From the NCBI GenBank assembly GCA_019096195.1, contig JAGTXK010000046.1, positions 18,761-82,760 of the forward strand: a DNA stretch of 64,000 nt, given 5' to 3'. The notes under the pieces were generated by a model that worked only from the letters and a program-made list of their open reading frames with translations, was not told the origin of the DNA and searched no databases. Source of the DNA: Boletus sp. NGJ. Lineage: Eukaryota; Basidiomycota; Agaricomycetes; Boletales; Boletaceae. Shown piece after piece: positions 36,340 through 48,123 of this stretch (its first letter is position 1; each line of letters opens with the position of its first letter). Both the position numbers and the translations under genes were made by a program.

Positions 36340-37378
36340 GGTGTGACAGACCAATGTGTTCAACAAAGGTAACAAACTTGCAGGTCGGAAGAACGATTTA
36401 TGGAATCCTAGGTGCTCAGCACTCTCGTGTGACGAAAACCCACGCGAAGGTCATCGTGGTGCATGATCGGACTGTGAGATGGCGGCCAGGGAGGCTGACC
36501 TGTCCACCTGTGTATGTGTCCATTCTTGACATGTGATATGGCAGCGTGAGTCGGTGTAGAACCAACACCACGAAATCCGAGATCGCGTCAAGACATCTGC
36601 ATCAACAATGACAAAGTTGCAGATGATGTTCTGCCACAACGCGGTGAGCAATCATGCATTGGGTCCACAAATAACATCTCACCTCTTCTTCACGCCAATG
36701 AAGGTGACGGCGGAAACAGCTCCCAACGGATAGCTTGGTTTCCACAGTTTAATGGATGTTGGTACATCCTGCCACCGGAAATATCTTCCGTTTTCTACCT
36801 GATGCACATTTTTATGACACCGGGTGTCAGGAGGATGTGCGTCAGGGCGGACTTCATTAAGAGAGCCTACGAGTAAGTAACGATACGAATCTCGTCAAAT
36901 TAATAGTCAAATCGGGGTCCTGGCACGTTGGATGGTGACTTGATCTTGTGAGGATCACAAAAACCAGTCCCAGAAAGGGATAGACGGGCTCCTCAGCAGA
37001 TAATTATCACCCTGTCGCTGCGGGACTCTGACTCAGCGGAGTCTCAGCCGGATCTGAGTGTGATCATAAACTCGGATTCCTTCGTGCCTACATGTAATAC
37101 TTAAGTCGGTGAGACATTTTCACTAAGCGAATGGAGAATCCTACCGAAGGAATCTGCTGATTTGGCGTCCTGGACGCTCAGGTTTCAAGGGTCCTCATCG
37201 TGTCGTTCTTGGCTCCCTTTAGATATTTCCGAGTCACGTTCCTCGTATGGAGATCTCTAATAGGGTATATAAAGGTGACGAGTGCATCGGAAAATAGAGT
37301 CCTGACAGGGTATATCTAGAGGGCAGGTCAGAGTACCGCTCGAGGACAACAGCGGGAATCACCCCCCGGCTGCATGCA
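36082..37378 (-). repeat. right arm of inverted duplication
   Basis: Read on the minus strand, it repeats the left arm (34232-35222) block by block, from GCATGCAGCC near 37378 to the middle of the secreted protein gene. It is about 300 bp longer, so one arm has gained or lost sequence upstream of the gene. Confidence 0.8.
36401..36453 (-). promoter_or_regulatory. conserved promoter block, copy 2
   Basis: On the minus strand it reads TGACCTTCGCGTGGGTTTTC then GTCACACGAGAGTGC, followed by a diverged TATA region (TTCCATAAATC). It ends about 60 bp before the ATG at 36339. Confidence 0.6.
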
Positions 37379-38195
37379 GGAGATTTGCATGAACACGGAG
37401 TTCATGACAAGAGCCTACGTCGCGAATGCACAGAGGGCTTACATAGAATGGACCATAGGAGTGCGGAAGGATATCCCAGTGGTAATCTTCCTACCAAACC
37501 CACTTGTCGCGAGACAGCTGCTGCCTGGGAAAAGAGCTGTAGACCTGCATCTTGAATGTCGTCCAACTCAAGGCGGATCTGTGAGAGACCCTCAGAACGA
37601 GATGTAGCGGTCTGCGAAGCCGTAGCCGGGAATTTCCAAGAGCAATCGACACGACCTCATCAGTGGTGTCGAGAGTCCACTTCAGCGACTCGTTGCGACC
37701 AATGCAACGAATTTTTGCTATCCATCGCGCGATCAATAAATCCGACGTCGCTACTTGGAAATATATATAACAATCTCTTACCTCTTGAGGCCCGTCCGCA
37801 ACTCCCGATGTTGAAGCTAAGACCAGCCCGGCCCTGGTAACTTACAGTAAATGTATTCCATCAGAACTCAGAAAGGGAAACGAAAGGTGTCCTGTTTGTC
37901 ACGCACCTTAGGTCCTTTCGTTTTGGTTCGCTGGTGGCAAACGGTGGGAATTAAAAATGAAAGAAAACGGAGGGCTGCTGAATGGCACTGGATTCCCCAG
38001 CGCGCTAGTCTGCTGCAGCGTGATAAGATTGGCGCCCAAATTGTATTCACGTTTCACACATACACATTTTCTTGACTCGTGTGGTACGGACACTCATTGA
38101 CCGTCATCGATGTATCTCACCACCTCACCGCCCATCACAGTACTGGTATTGGTCACCATGACGTTTATCTCGTACCAAATCACCCCCGACCAACA
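37379..38195. other. intergenic
   Basis: I recognise no gene between the duplication arm and the stop of the next minus-strand gene. Confidence 0.4.
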
Positions 38196-39510
38196 CTACT
38201 GTAATGCCTTACGCAGGGTACCCATCATCTTCAAGTATTCCGAAGCAGACTGACAGACACCCTTTCCAGATGGACCTATGAACGACTTGAGTTTCCCAAC
38301 TTGATATCCCGATCTATAATCTGTCATGTACTTCGAAACGATCTGGTCTCCTAGTCGCATTGTATCCCGGAGTGCCTTCTTCAGCTCCATCGAATCCTCT
38401 GGGTAGCCTTTTAACTCCCGCAGCACAGTGCACAAGCCAACAAACGTCTGCGCGCGTCCCTTGGACGCGAGAAGCTCAGGGTGGATAAAGTAGCGATAGG
38501 GTCTTCCGACAAAAATGACCCTAGGGTGGGTGATAGAGTCCGTCGTAGCGGGGTTGGAGAGATCGAGACCGATGCGAGGGGAGTGGTATACGGTAGGACG
38601 TTCGTCAACCGATGGGTCCTGAGTCGCCCTTTGGAGATACATGAACGTATCCCGCGCTGGTGTCGGTGGGGAGAGCGCAGAGATGTCGCCGTTCCAAGTC
38701 GTATTCACGAGATGATCGACGGTGCGAGCACCGCTGAGGCGCAATATCTCATCTACAAGGAGGGATGGACCACATATTACTTTATTGTCCGACCGGCGGC
38801 GGACAGTCCGCAGAAGAGCGCCACCTCTTATAGTCACAGGAGCGTTGGAAGTCTGAATCACGGTGGGACCGCCGACGGTCAAATCAAGGCCTTTGCGAGT
38901 TCCGCCTCTGTAACTACCTGCGCCTGTCACCGGGAGGCCTGGTGCAGAGGTGTCAGCGCGACGAGGTGAACGATGGAAATACCTGTGAGTAGGGGAGATG
39001 AGAATACATCACGCGATCGGTCATTTCTGAATTAACTTACCATTGTCCACTGTGCTCCTGCTCCACACTCCCGTGAGTGAACGGGTCTTCGTGGCAATGC
39101 GACTTCTGAAGGTAGAACTCCAGTTCCAAAACGTCGAGGTCGGTGCATGTGCCGTTCTGGACCACGGATAAAATCGTATTGCAGAGCAGTTCCTGAGCAA
39201 CAGCTTCGAAGCGCTCAGAGATCTCCTCCGCAGTGGTCAATGTCGAAAAGTCGAGCAGAGCTGTGAGACCAAGGTTCGAGTCTGGACTCTGGGAAATATC
39301 ACCGAGATCATTCTTGTCCTCGATGTTGACCTTGTTGCTACCCTCGGGTTGGCGCGGACCAGGTTGAACAAGTCTCGAGGTTTTCCGAGCATGCTGGTCT
39401 GATTGGGGTGTCAACGCAACAAATTTTGTTCGAGAACAAACAACATCACCTTCGCCTTCAACCGTATCCAACGGGTCTCGAACTTCGAGCTTTCTTTTGC
39501 CACTACTCAT
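38196..39510 (-). CDS. conserved protein of unknown function
   Basis: Two exons, 39510-39041 and 38982-38196, join in frame to 1257 nt (418 residues) across an intron GTAAGT...CACAG. The N-terminal ~80 residues are polar and probably disordered. The conserved part includes TCTDLDVLELEFYL, EDPFTHGS, EHSGQWYFHRS, then SYRGGTRKGLDLTVGG, GGALLRTVR, NKVICGPSLLVDEILRL and VGRPYRYFIHPELL. The last segment (MRLGDQIVSKYMTDYRSGY) is helical. The Gly/Arg blocks (RGGTRKGLD, GGALLR) mark a compact enzymatic-looking domain reminiscent of base-excision glycosylase or nucleic-acid-binding folds, but I cannot name the family, so no function is assigned. The frame is intact. Confidence 0.7.
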
Positions 39511-40565
39511 CTACAAAATCTTGTCGATGAACTGGAAGTTACTGCTCAACGTTCAATGCAAGTTCTTTGTCGCAACGCAGCGCAGACACCCGACGTAAGC
39601 GATGTTGCAACAGTAACGCATGGACTCGGTCGCACACAGGGTCGCAGTCGCAGAAGTGACATGGATCGCTCATGAGATCCGGGGACCGGCGACTGTAGGA
39701 GAATGCGAGGGTTTCAAGGTGTCTCTTCCATTGCGATGGCTCCGGGTTCAATCGTTTGGCTTCTGTCAATATCCTCAATCCTTTGAACTGGGTTCAACGG
39801 ACCCAACTTGGCCCCCTCGTTGAACTCCGCAGTCGAGACCACTGACTGATCACACAAGTCTTGACACTTCGAATCTCAGGTGCTTTTGGGTCAAACGTTT
39901 TCTGGCTATGCCTGAAGGCCTGATCCCTCGCTGTGGCGCGTTGCAACGTGGAGTCGTGGAGTCGTAGACTGCGGCAAACCGCCCCACCGAACTTGTACCG
40001 AACAGTTTGGTGTGTTCCTTCTCGCCTGGAATGGCACCTATCTAGAATTGACAGGGTCATGCGCGTGTAATCTCCGCATAGTCGAAGTGAACACGGAATT
40101 TGTAAGTAGTTGTAAATGGTGTTTACTGAAACCCGACTCATTCGACTACGCAATTGCTATCAGGACTGCGCTTCGTTCTATGAACCTGTGCTAGATACCA
40201 TCCTTGAAGCGTAATCGTTGCCGTCAGGATGTAAGTGCGCGCCCGCCTTGTCAATTGTGAGTGTCCCAACACGTGTTCGCCTCACCTTTTCTCACCACGC
40301 GATTATCAGCCCTGTGCGGTGTGCATCATATCATTGTCACGAAATGGAACGTGCGCATCGACTAAGTGCCTCCTGTCTTCCTGCGCATGGTCGACCTCAT
40401 CGAAACCGCCAGGCATGTCTTATACATATATAGATAAACGCCGTTGTCGGCTTCTTTGCCGCATCTCTCCTTTGTACTCCCGCTCGTCCAACAGCTGTTT
40501 GCTTTACTTCACACCATACTCATTCAATTTATCTATTCCCTCGAGCCTTTGCTCTTTTCACAACC
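39511..40565. other. divergent intergenic region
   Basis: This lies between two divergent genes and probably holds both promoters. Short frames on either strand have no recognisable motif. Confidence 0.4.
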
Positions 40566-43500
40566 ATGGCGTCTCCTCCCACTCCCCAGAGAAAGTCAAC
40601 TTTCCGTTCGCGTGTCGGAGGGGCAATACGGCGGTCATCCACTGCGTTCAGCATCCCAGGTTTGCCAAACCGTGGGGGTTCGTCCACACCTCCGCCGCCT
40701 CAGGACAGTGATACTGCATCCATTACCGGGTCTGTTTCTGGTAGACTCGAACGGCAAGGCTCTAGCACATCTCTCAACAAAATTGACACAACACCTCCAC
40801 CAGCGCCTGCTACTATTTCGAGCGCGCCAAGTCCTATTCCAGAATCCCCTGCACGCGAGGCCGCGGCGTTGGCCACTGAGCCACAACCTGCCGCAGCCAA
40901 AGCTTCATCCCCTCTTGCAAATGAAATACTCAGGGCTGAGGCTGCGTCCAAGCAAGGTCTTCCCCGATCAATCTCAGGGGCGCAATTAGCCCCGGAGTCT
41001 GTTCCTGCCACAACGACTCCACCACCTCAAACCCAGGTGCTCGTTGGGTCCCAGCCCACTCAAACAGTCATCATCGATGAAGCAAACGCGTCGAAAGCGG
41101 AGATTGCACCCATCCTTACGGCCGAACCAGAGGACATCTTTGCTCCACAAACAACAGCCCCGTCCGTGTCGTCGTCTCGCCCCGTTTCCCAGTCTGCCAC
41201 GCCACCTCGCTCGGCGCCTGTCACGCCTGCTGTGCTAGCTACCGCTGCCACGGACTATTTCGGTGATATTCCACGCTCGACAACGCCCATAGGAGCAGGC
41301 AGCGACCCCGGCACTAATGTTTGGGCGGATCAACCCGCTGGGATCACGACGAGGTCCGAGAGCGGCTCAGAAGCGCCTCGAGGACGCGTGTTGACGAACC
41401 AAACGTCCAAGTCATCTGTGCGCCCCCGAGAATCCTCCGCGACTTCCTCGCAGGTCGTACCGCCGCAACCTCAGAGCCGAACTACCAGCCGGAAAGCCAG
41501 TGGCATCATTCAGTCGCGCCAGACGGAATTGGCTGGTGTCACCAAAACCTGGAGTAGCTCGAGCGAGATGGGGTTGGGGAGTAAGGCGAGTCTTCCGTGA
41601 GTTTCTTGAACGATTTCGATGAGGTGGTGTTGATCGGACGGAACCCTGTTTGTGTTTGATAGGTTGCACGAGGACGTCAAGCCAGCGGTGGTACAAGCGC
41701 AGGTTGTTCCTGTCACTTCTCCGACGGAGACGGTACATGTCCCTGAGTGAGTAGGGTTGTATTGTCTGCTAAAGCATGTGAGATTCTGAGGAACTTTACA
41801 GGGATATCGATCCTCGTTCGCCGCGCGACGATTCGATGATTGCACCGAGTGCACCGCAGGTGCCTTTGCCTGCGATGCATGAGGTTATGGTCACTGGGTG
41901 AGTATTCGAGAGCTTTCAAGTGCCCACACTCATGCTGATGGGGACGTCCTAGTCCTCGTCAAACTTCAAACAGCACTTTCGATCGTAGCCTGAGCGATAG
42001 CGGGCGCTATTATTCACGTGCTACCGAGTAAGCTCTCCTAGTCACCGGTTCATCATACATCACCTCATGGTTCTTTCTACATCTTAGCGAAACACGACCT
42101 CTGATCTCCCGGCCCTCGACACCACCAATCATCACCAACTACCCTCCTCAGACTGCCTCAAGCCAGATCGCACAGTCCTATCGTTCTGCAAACCCGCCCG
42201 TGAACCACCCGGTTCCACTATGGGCTCAGCCGGCACGATTTGACGTCAACGGATCGGCGCGCAACTACGCGTACGGCTCCACTACGCGCCTTCATGTCAA
42301 CCGCGGATGGACCGAGTATGCGCTCCCACACGGGATTCACTACTACGTGAATGAAGACAGTCGGGCGATCACTGACCTTGACCTCCGGACCTTGACCAAA
42401 CTCGATGAGGTCTCGAATGTCATCGATACAGCCGACGACGTTCCTGAAGGTTGCGAGATGTGGATTCGTGCTGGGACAAATGCGAAGAAGGTGTGGCGGA
42501 AACACAAGACAGGGAGTGAGCCTGCCCTCTTTTGGGTGGACCATCGCCATCGTCGGGTCCTCAACGAGGTTCCATCGGATGACTACGTGTCGTCTGGGGA
42601 GGACGACAGTAAGTCGGGCACTATGATTTGTTTATCGTTTTGATGCTCACACGGATGTGATAGGACTTGATGATGAATACAGGTATTGGACGTTCATCGA
42701 GTTGCACCCAGCACACATCCCGCGGGTGATCGTGGAAGGCGCGAGAAAAGATGCGATTGATGCGCTCCATTGGTCATATACTGATCGTCTCATCACACAC
42801 CCACATCTACCGCCCACCCCGCCGCCGTTTAGCCAGGACGAGTGCATAGAACTGTTTAAGATCCTTAATGGTGAGGCAAAGTTTCGTTCGCGTTCGATTC
42901 ATGCCTAATTACGTCATGTAGACCCGAATCATCCGATCAGCGCAGCATACACTCGGACGGTAGCTCGCATTCTCCTGCGTGCTGGTGAGTAAACGTAGTC
43001 ACAATTCATCAGGCAAGACGTCTCATCGCCATTTTAGCGCATTGGCACCAAGTCAATTTCCGACCTCATAAACCGTTGCCTCGCGATATCTCGTATCAAC
43101 AGCCCGCAAGGAACACGCCCATGTTCCGTACGGTCTTCGAGCTCGTGGCTGGGATCTTATGTCTGGGTATACCTTTCCTGTTCATGGATAGAGCAAGATA
43201 CCATGGTCACTTTGACATCGAGGGAAGTCATCTCCCTGAAAGTACTACGCCGCTGTTCGTCATCGGTGCCTGTGCATGCCTGGTAGTGAGGTTTCCAAAT
43301 TTAAGTATTCTGATCTTGGACTTAACGTGTAACCGTTTCAGTCTGCGATCATCCTTAGCGCCTCGGTGACACTCATGTCCTTCCCCGGCTTGGACAGCAT
43401 CGCGCGCATTGGCGGTTTCGTCGCCATCACGTGCTCCGTCTTGAGCATGGTCTCATCTTTTGTTTCCATCTTCCGCTACAAAGCCGAGATGGCGCGCGGG

Positions 43501-43829
43501 ACTGGTCCGTCTGCAGAGGGATTCGTGATGCTCTCGGTGAGAATGAATGATCCCCCTTGTCTCATGTACTCAAGGGCTAACGAATCTTTGCGTGCCCACA
43601 GCGTCGAAGCTTTATGCTCTCGATTCCACTTGTCTTCCTCGCGTACTCGGTCGCAGGGTTCGTCACCGGCGTCGTCATCTACTCTTTCCGAAGCACCACC
43701 ATCAATCTGGCGAGCGTAGGTTCCCCCGTGGCTGCCAAGTTTGAGGAATACACGAGGTTCATGGTCGTTGGTGTCCTAGGAGCACTCGTAGGCGTGTTGA
43801 TCGCGTCCACGATGGTGGCACGGAGGTAA
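40566..43829 (+). CDS. WW-like domain, multi-pass membrane protein (basidiomycete family)
   Basis: The ATG at 40566 follows CACAACC. A first exon of about 344 codons is Pro/Ser/Thr-rich and likely disordered. After four short exons, a WW-like module reads RGWTEYALPHGIHYYVN; the second Trp of a classical WW domain is not present where expected. Next come PEGCEMWIRAG, LFWVDHRHRRVL, YWTFIELHPAHIPR and DECIELFKILN. About five C-terminal hydrophobic segments follow (ELVAGILCLGIPFLFM; TTPLFVIGACACLVV/IILSASVTLM; IGGFVAITCSVLSMVSSFV; MLSIPLVFLAYSVAGFVTGV; FMVVGVLGALVGVLIASTMV), ending at the stop at 43829. The order matches a large Agaricomycete family of WW/VDH-motif membrane proteins of unknown role. 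About ten introns are GT-AG. It looks intact. Confidence 0.8.
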
Positions 43830-44978
43830 AGACGTGTGAAGGGAATGGCAGAATGCAGAATGGATACACGACTTTTTCACTCTTTCTTTTCCGACGTACG
43901 ATTTTGTGAGAGTGGTTGAAAAGGTATTTATTTATGATGTATCTTTTTGGTTGTACTCTATCGATCATGGGCAATGAACCAACGTGCGAAGCCAAGGACA
44001 CGGACCGGGAGCCTGTTTACGAGGTTCAGAAAAGCCCGTCAGTGGTTCGTCGATCCCGCGAGACAGCCACCTTGGGAGGCATCACTGTTGTCGTCTTTTG
44101 CACTACCAAGCTGCGATAAGGAAAGCCCGCCTATATCGGATGTGAAGAGATTAGCATCGGAGGACGACAGTATTAATTTGATACGACAGTATCTTGTGAC
44201 CCAGCGCGATAAACGCGAGATGCCCTGGGCCCACCGGTAATGCATTAATGTTGGGAGGTGTGGCATGGTGTGACACGAATCCGGATCCGGCGAACGAGTG
44301 GCAGTAAAGGCTCAATGAACGCATCGTTGCTATTCGGAGACGAGCAAGATGATATGATAGGTTGGCAGCGATCTATTGCCAAGCCACCTGGCCATGGAAT
44401 GTAGCAAAAATGAGCTAAAACGCCACATGAGATTTTAGGATTTACTGTCGGAGGCAATATGACAGAGATGCCAGCTCAGCACTCTGTCGTCCGTGCAGTG
44501 TGCACCGTAAGGAACCCTCGTGAAGATGCGCACGCAACTTTTGTCCCCGTATCCACCCGTGATGAAACTATCAGCTCCACGGTGTAGCGTGGGTGCGCTT
44601 GTCCAGGCGGCGTCGATGATTGTTTCGCTCTGATAGGCCTTCCAAACTTGGATTCCTTGGACAGGAACAATCATCCCCACATGATCTCTCTCTTTCGATA
44701 CTCACCGTCGGCAGATAATATGGCCCAGACATGCGACAGGTTCATAAACGGACGGACGGACGAAAATGCGAGAAAAGACAAGGATGATCAGAGCGGCGAT
44801 AAGGGAACATGTCTAATAATGCAAGGGACAAACCAAATATGGAAATATGCCGAGATGCCGGACCAAATGCAGTGAGGGCTCTCGTACCGAAGTTACAACT
44901 GTGCGAGGATATAAACGCTGGCTTGGGACGACCAGCTCCACTCTTCCCCTCCCACTCTTCGTTCCCCTGGGGTCGAAC
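43830..44978. other. intergenic
   Basis: No gene is called. A minus-strand frame of 81 codons (44680-44435, containing WKAYQSETIIDAAWTS and FITGGYGDKSC) looks protein-like but has no partner exons I can place. It may be a remnant. Confidence 0.35.
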
Positions 44979-46528
44979 ATGACCTGGGCCGCTGCTCCAA
45001 TCTCCATAAACGCAGTCCTCGATGACAAGGTCTACATCGGAAAGTACGTGCCAGCCTCACCTTTACGATTCAAGTAGGCTTACCTCCTCAGTCTTTCCGC
45101 GGCCTTGTCGCAAGATGTGCGAAAAAAGTTGGGAATAACGCATCTACTATCAGTCTGCACAGAGCACACCTTTGATCCTCAACCCAATGCGATGGTTCTT
45201 CCTGTGCAAGACTCAGAGTATGAGGATCTCCTTATCCACCTTCCCGATGCGTGTCTCTTCATCGAGACGGCTCTCAGTCGTAGTGGAAAAGTCCTCGTTC
45301 ATTGTGTGATGGGTGTCTCTAGGAGTGCCACCGTCGTTTGTGCCTATCGTGAGTTTGTTCTCCAATCTGCTCTGACCATATGCCAAGTATCCATTTTCCC
45401 TCGCTTCCAAGTCATGGTATCACAGCGGCTTTCCGTCTCAGCAGCAATACAATACATTCGTAGACGTAAGCTCATGTGAAGCCCATCTGACCAATTTAGC
45501 TCATCCACACTCCCTAATTTGACAACAGGCCGCCCTGAAATTCGTCCTAATTATGGCTTCGTGAGGCAGCTACACGCGTTCTCACAATGCCGCTACAAGC
45601 CATCATGCACCAACGGTGAATATATCGCTTGGAAACGCCGGCAAAAGCGCGAAGTCACGAAATACCTAAACCTCCTCACTGATTGCATCCCCGTCATCCC
45701 AGATCACCTTTACCTCACTAGGTTTGTTTGTCGGATCAATTAACGTCGCAAGTGTCTGATAGACTCTTTACCAGCGAATTTCCAGCAGACGCCGACGCTG
45801 CTGAATGTCTTTTGCAGGATCTGGGGGTCACACATTTGCTTTCGATCTCTTCTGCTCAACTGCCAAAACCGAATCTGCGTTCGATCTTTCAACATTGTTT
45901 TATAGACGTCCCTAATAGTGCACGAGAAGCTCTGTTACTTGAGCTCCCTAACGTGTGTAATTTTATGGGCGATGCGATTGTCCACGGTGGCCGCGTGCTC
46001 GTCCAGTGCCGCGTGGAGCTCCGGGCATGTATTGTAGTTTGCGCTTATCGTAAGAGACATCGTACCAGTCCTGTGTGATCGTTCTGCTCACTCTTACCCA
46101 GTTATGGCTTCACGAAATTTATCTCCCCGTCAGGCATACGCCACCCTCGAAGCAGGTACATCAGAAACTCTTCTAGTCAACCGTCTTTTGAACACTTTCA
46201 CGCAGCCCTTCCACTTTACAACGCTACGTCCGTCTTTTATCGTCATCTTGAATTATTCGCTGCGTGCAATTGCCGCCCTACCGTTGATCATCCCATCGTA
46301 CTCGCTTGGCTGGCTGAGCAGTCCGGTAGCCCTCCCCTCAAACATCCCACCAAAATACAATCAATCACAAAGTCATCCGGCATTACCACTAAACATCCTT
46401 CACTGACGGTCGCCACGTCCACTACCTTGTCGAACCATGTGCCTTCGACGTCGATCGATACTTTTGATATGGCATCTCTCAACGAGGCGCTGTCACGATA
46501 TCAACCAGCGAGTGCGACTGTATCATGA
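44979..46528 (+). CDS. tandem dual-specificity-phosphatase-like protein; second domain lacks the active site
   Basis: The start is MTWAAAPISINAVLDDKVYI at 44979. The first DSP domain reads LGITHLLSVC, ESEYEDLLIHLP-like (seen as DSEYEDLLIHLPDAC), and the complete active-site loop HCVMGVSRSAT at about 45299-45331 (HCX5R). A linker with RPEIRPNYGFVRQLHAFSQC leads, after an intron ending CTGATAG, to a second domain: LFTSEFPADADAAECLLQDL, LGVTHLLSIS, DVPNSAREALLLELP. Its loop reads QCRVELRACI: the Cys remains but His is Gln and the Cys-to-Arg spacing is four in place of five. The C-terminus is Ser/Thr-rich to the TGA at 46526-46528. Cytosolic protein phosphatases of this layout occur across Agaricomycetes. 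The second domain probably binds or regulates. Confidence 0.85.
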
Positions 46529-46980
46529 TGTCGGGAGCGAGAGTCTGGTCATACCTCACGATAGTTTTGCGATGACCGTTAACTAGCGCTACATGTATCA
46601 TCTCTAATAAGTTATACCTCCTAGTTTTTACTTTGACACGTCTATGTGATGGCTGATCAAATCTCCCACACGACAAGCATCAGAGGCGGAAGCGTCGTCA
46701 CGACGTTGTGTCCTTGGTTAGACAATTTTCGCATGGATTGATCCCCAACGAGCACGACGACGCCTACGCCACATCCGCACCAAACGTACATTGTTACGCC
46801 AAACCGTATTCTCCGTGTCACCTCGTGTTCGCCCTCGTTCTGTTGCAGGCTTCCGCACAGTTACGGTTGTATCCACGCCGCTCACCCACTTTTCAAACCA
46901 CAACGATTGCCGAGTCCTGACAACCTTGCAAGTCTCATCCAACCAATATTTTCATCGCCATCTTTCCATCGCAGTAGCCC
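46529..46980. other. intergenic
   Basis: No coding frame is recognised. It should hold the promoter of the next gene. Confidence 0.4.
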
Positions 46981-48123
46981 ATGTCTTCCAACAAGAGTCC
47001 TAATAATACGTACAACGGTGCCCCACCAAAGTGAGCATTCGTCGCCAAGCCGGATCTGGTCCTCCTCTCTCTTTTTTGTTTGTTTCGTTCTTCTTGTACG
47101 GCAGCGTGTTGACGTATATCCTATCATCGCGATCTGTTGGTGGTATGGGTGATGTATGTACAGGTACTTGAACGATTTCAGCAAAGCGCTCGCGAGCGAA
47201 GTGCGTATCCTCCTTGCGGAGGTGGGCAAGCTTCGAGATGAACGTCGACAACTTCAATTGTGCGTCTTTTTTTGTTACTTGCATTCACCGTTTTCCATTC
47301 ACACCGTTTCGTCTCCTCCGACACGTTATGGACGCCACAAAAACAAACAAAACGATCAGCGAAATTGCGGAACTGATGGCCGTCAAGTCAAAACATGGTG
47401 CAGGTGGTGAATACTCGCCCAACTGGACGCCACCGGTGAGTCGTCATCGTCGCCCGTCGCCCTCGCCTCGACTTGTTTACGGTGATCGCATACCCCCTCC
47501 TCTCCCTCGCTGACCTTACGCGCACCGAAATACCTTTGTCTCGATCGTCATTCCACCCATGTCTCGCATCGCCCTGCCCGTGCCGTACCCCGGTGTTATT
47601 CGATGACGAATGACGAACGGCCCTCGTTCCGGTTTTCGTGCGACATCTAGTCCCAAGAACCACCTGCGGCGCCTCCAGCGGCGGCAACCCCACCGCCTAT
47701 TGACGACGGCCCACCCGTTCAGGCCCGACCAGCGTGGAAAGTCGTGCACAAATCGGCACGACGGGAGAGAGTACCCAAGAGCCTCCCCGCGCCAGCGCCA
47801 GCGCCGCCCGTAGCGGCTATCGAGGCTCCGAAACCAAGTTTGCCTGCTTGGGCTCAGTGGAGACGTGCGTGTCGCGCGTCTCGTCGTCGTTATGTTTTCC
47901 TATGTACTGACGGTGTGGTCGCGCTTAGCTAATCCTGCTATGATGCCGCCTACGGCTGCGGTTCCTGGACCTGGACTTGTTACTCCACGACCGATGACCC
48001 CCGCCGCCCGTCCCGGTCTCTTTGGTGGGTTCTCTGTGTAGTTTTTTCTGGGCATGAAGATGCTGAATCGATTGTCGTCGTTGCGTGTCCTCATTAGGCC
48101 CGCCGACCCCGCCTCCCAAGTAA
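46981..48123 (+). CDS. small conserved coiled-coil, proline-rich protein (unknown function)
   Basis: The ATG at 46981 encodes MSSNKSPNNTYNGAPPK. After an intron, an alpha-helical coiled coil follows: YLNDFSKALASEVRILLAEV, then GKLRDERRQLQ, joined by splicing to FEIAELMAVKSKHGAGGEY. The remainder is Pro/Ala-rich (PPAAPPAAATPPPIDDGPP, RPAWKVVHKSARRERVPK, MMPPTAAVPGPGLVTPRPM) and ends PPTPPPK with TAA at 48121-48123. Five or six short exons are supported by GT-AG sites in phase; total length is about 190 residues. The strict helical core and variable tail recur in many Agaricomycete genomes. It may be a scaffold or adaptor, but I see no catalytic motif. Confidence 0.7.
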
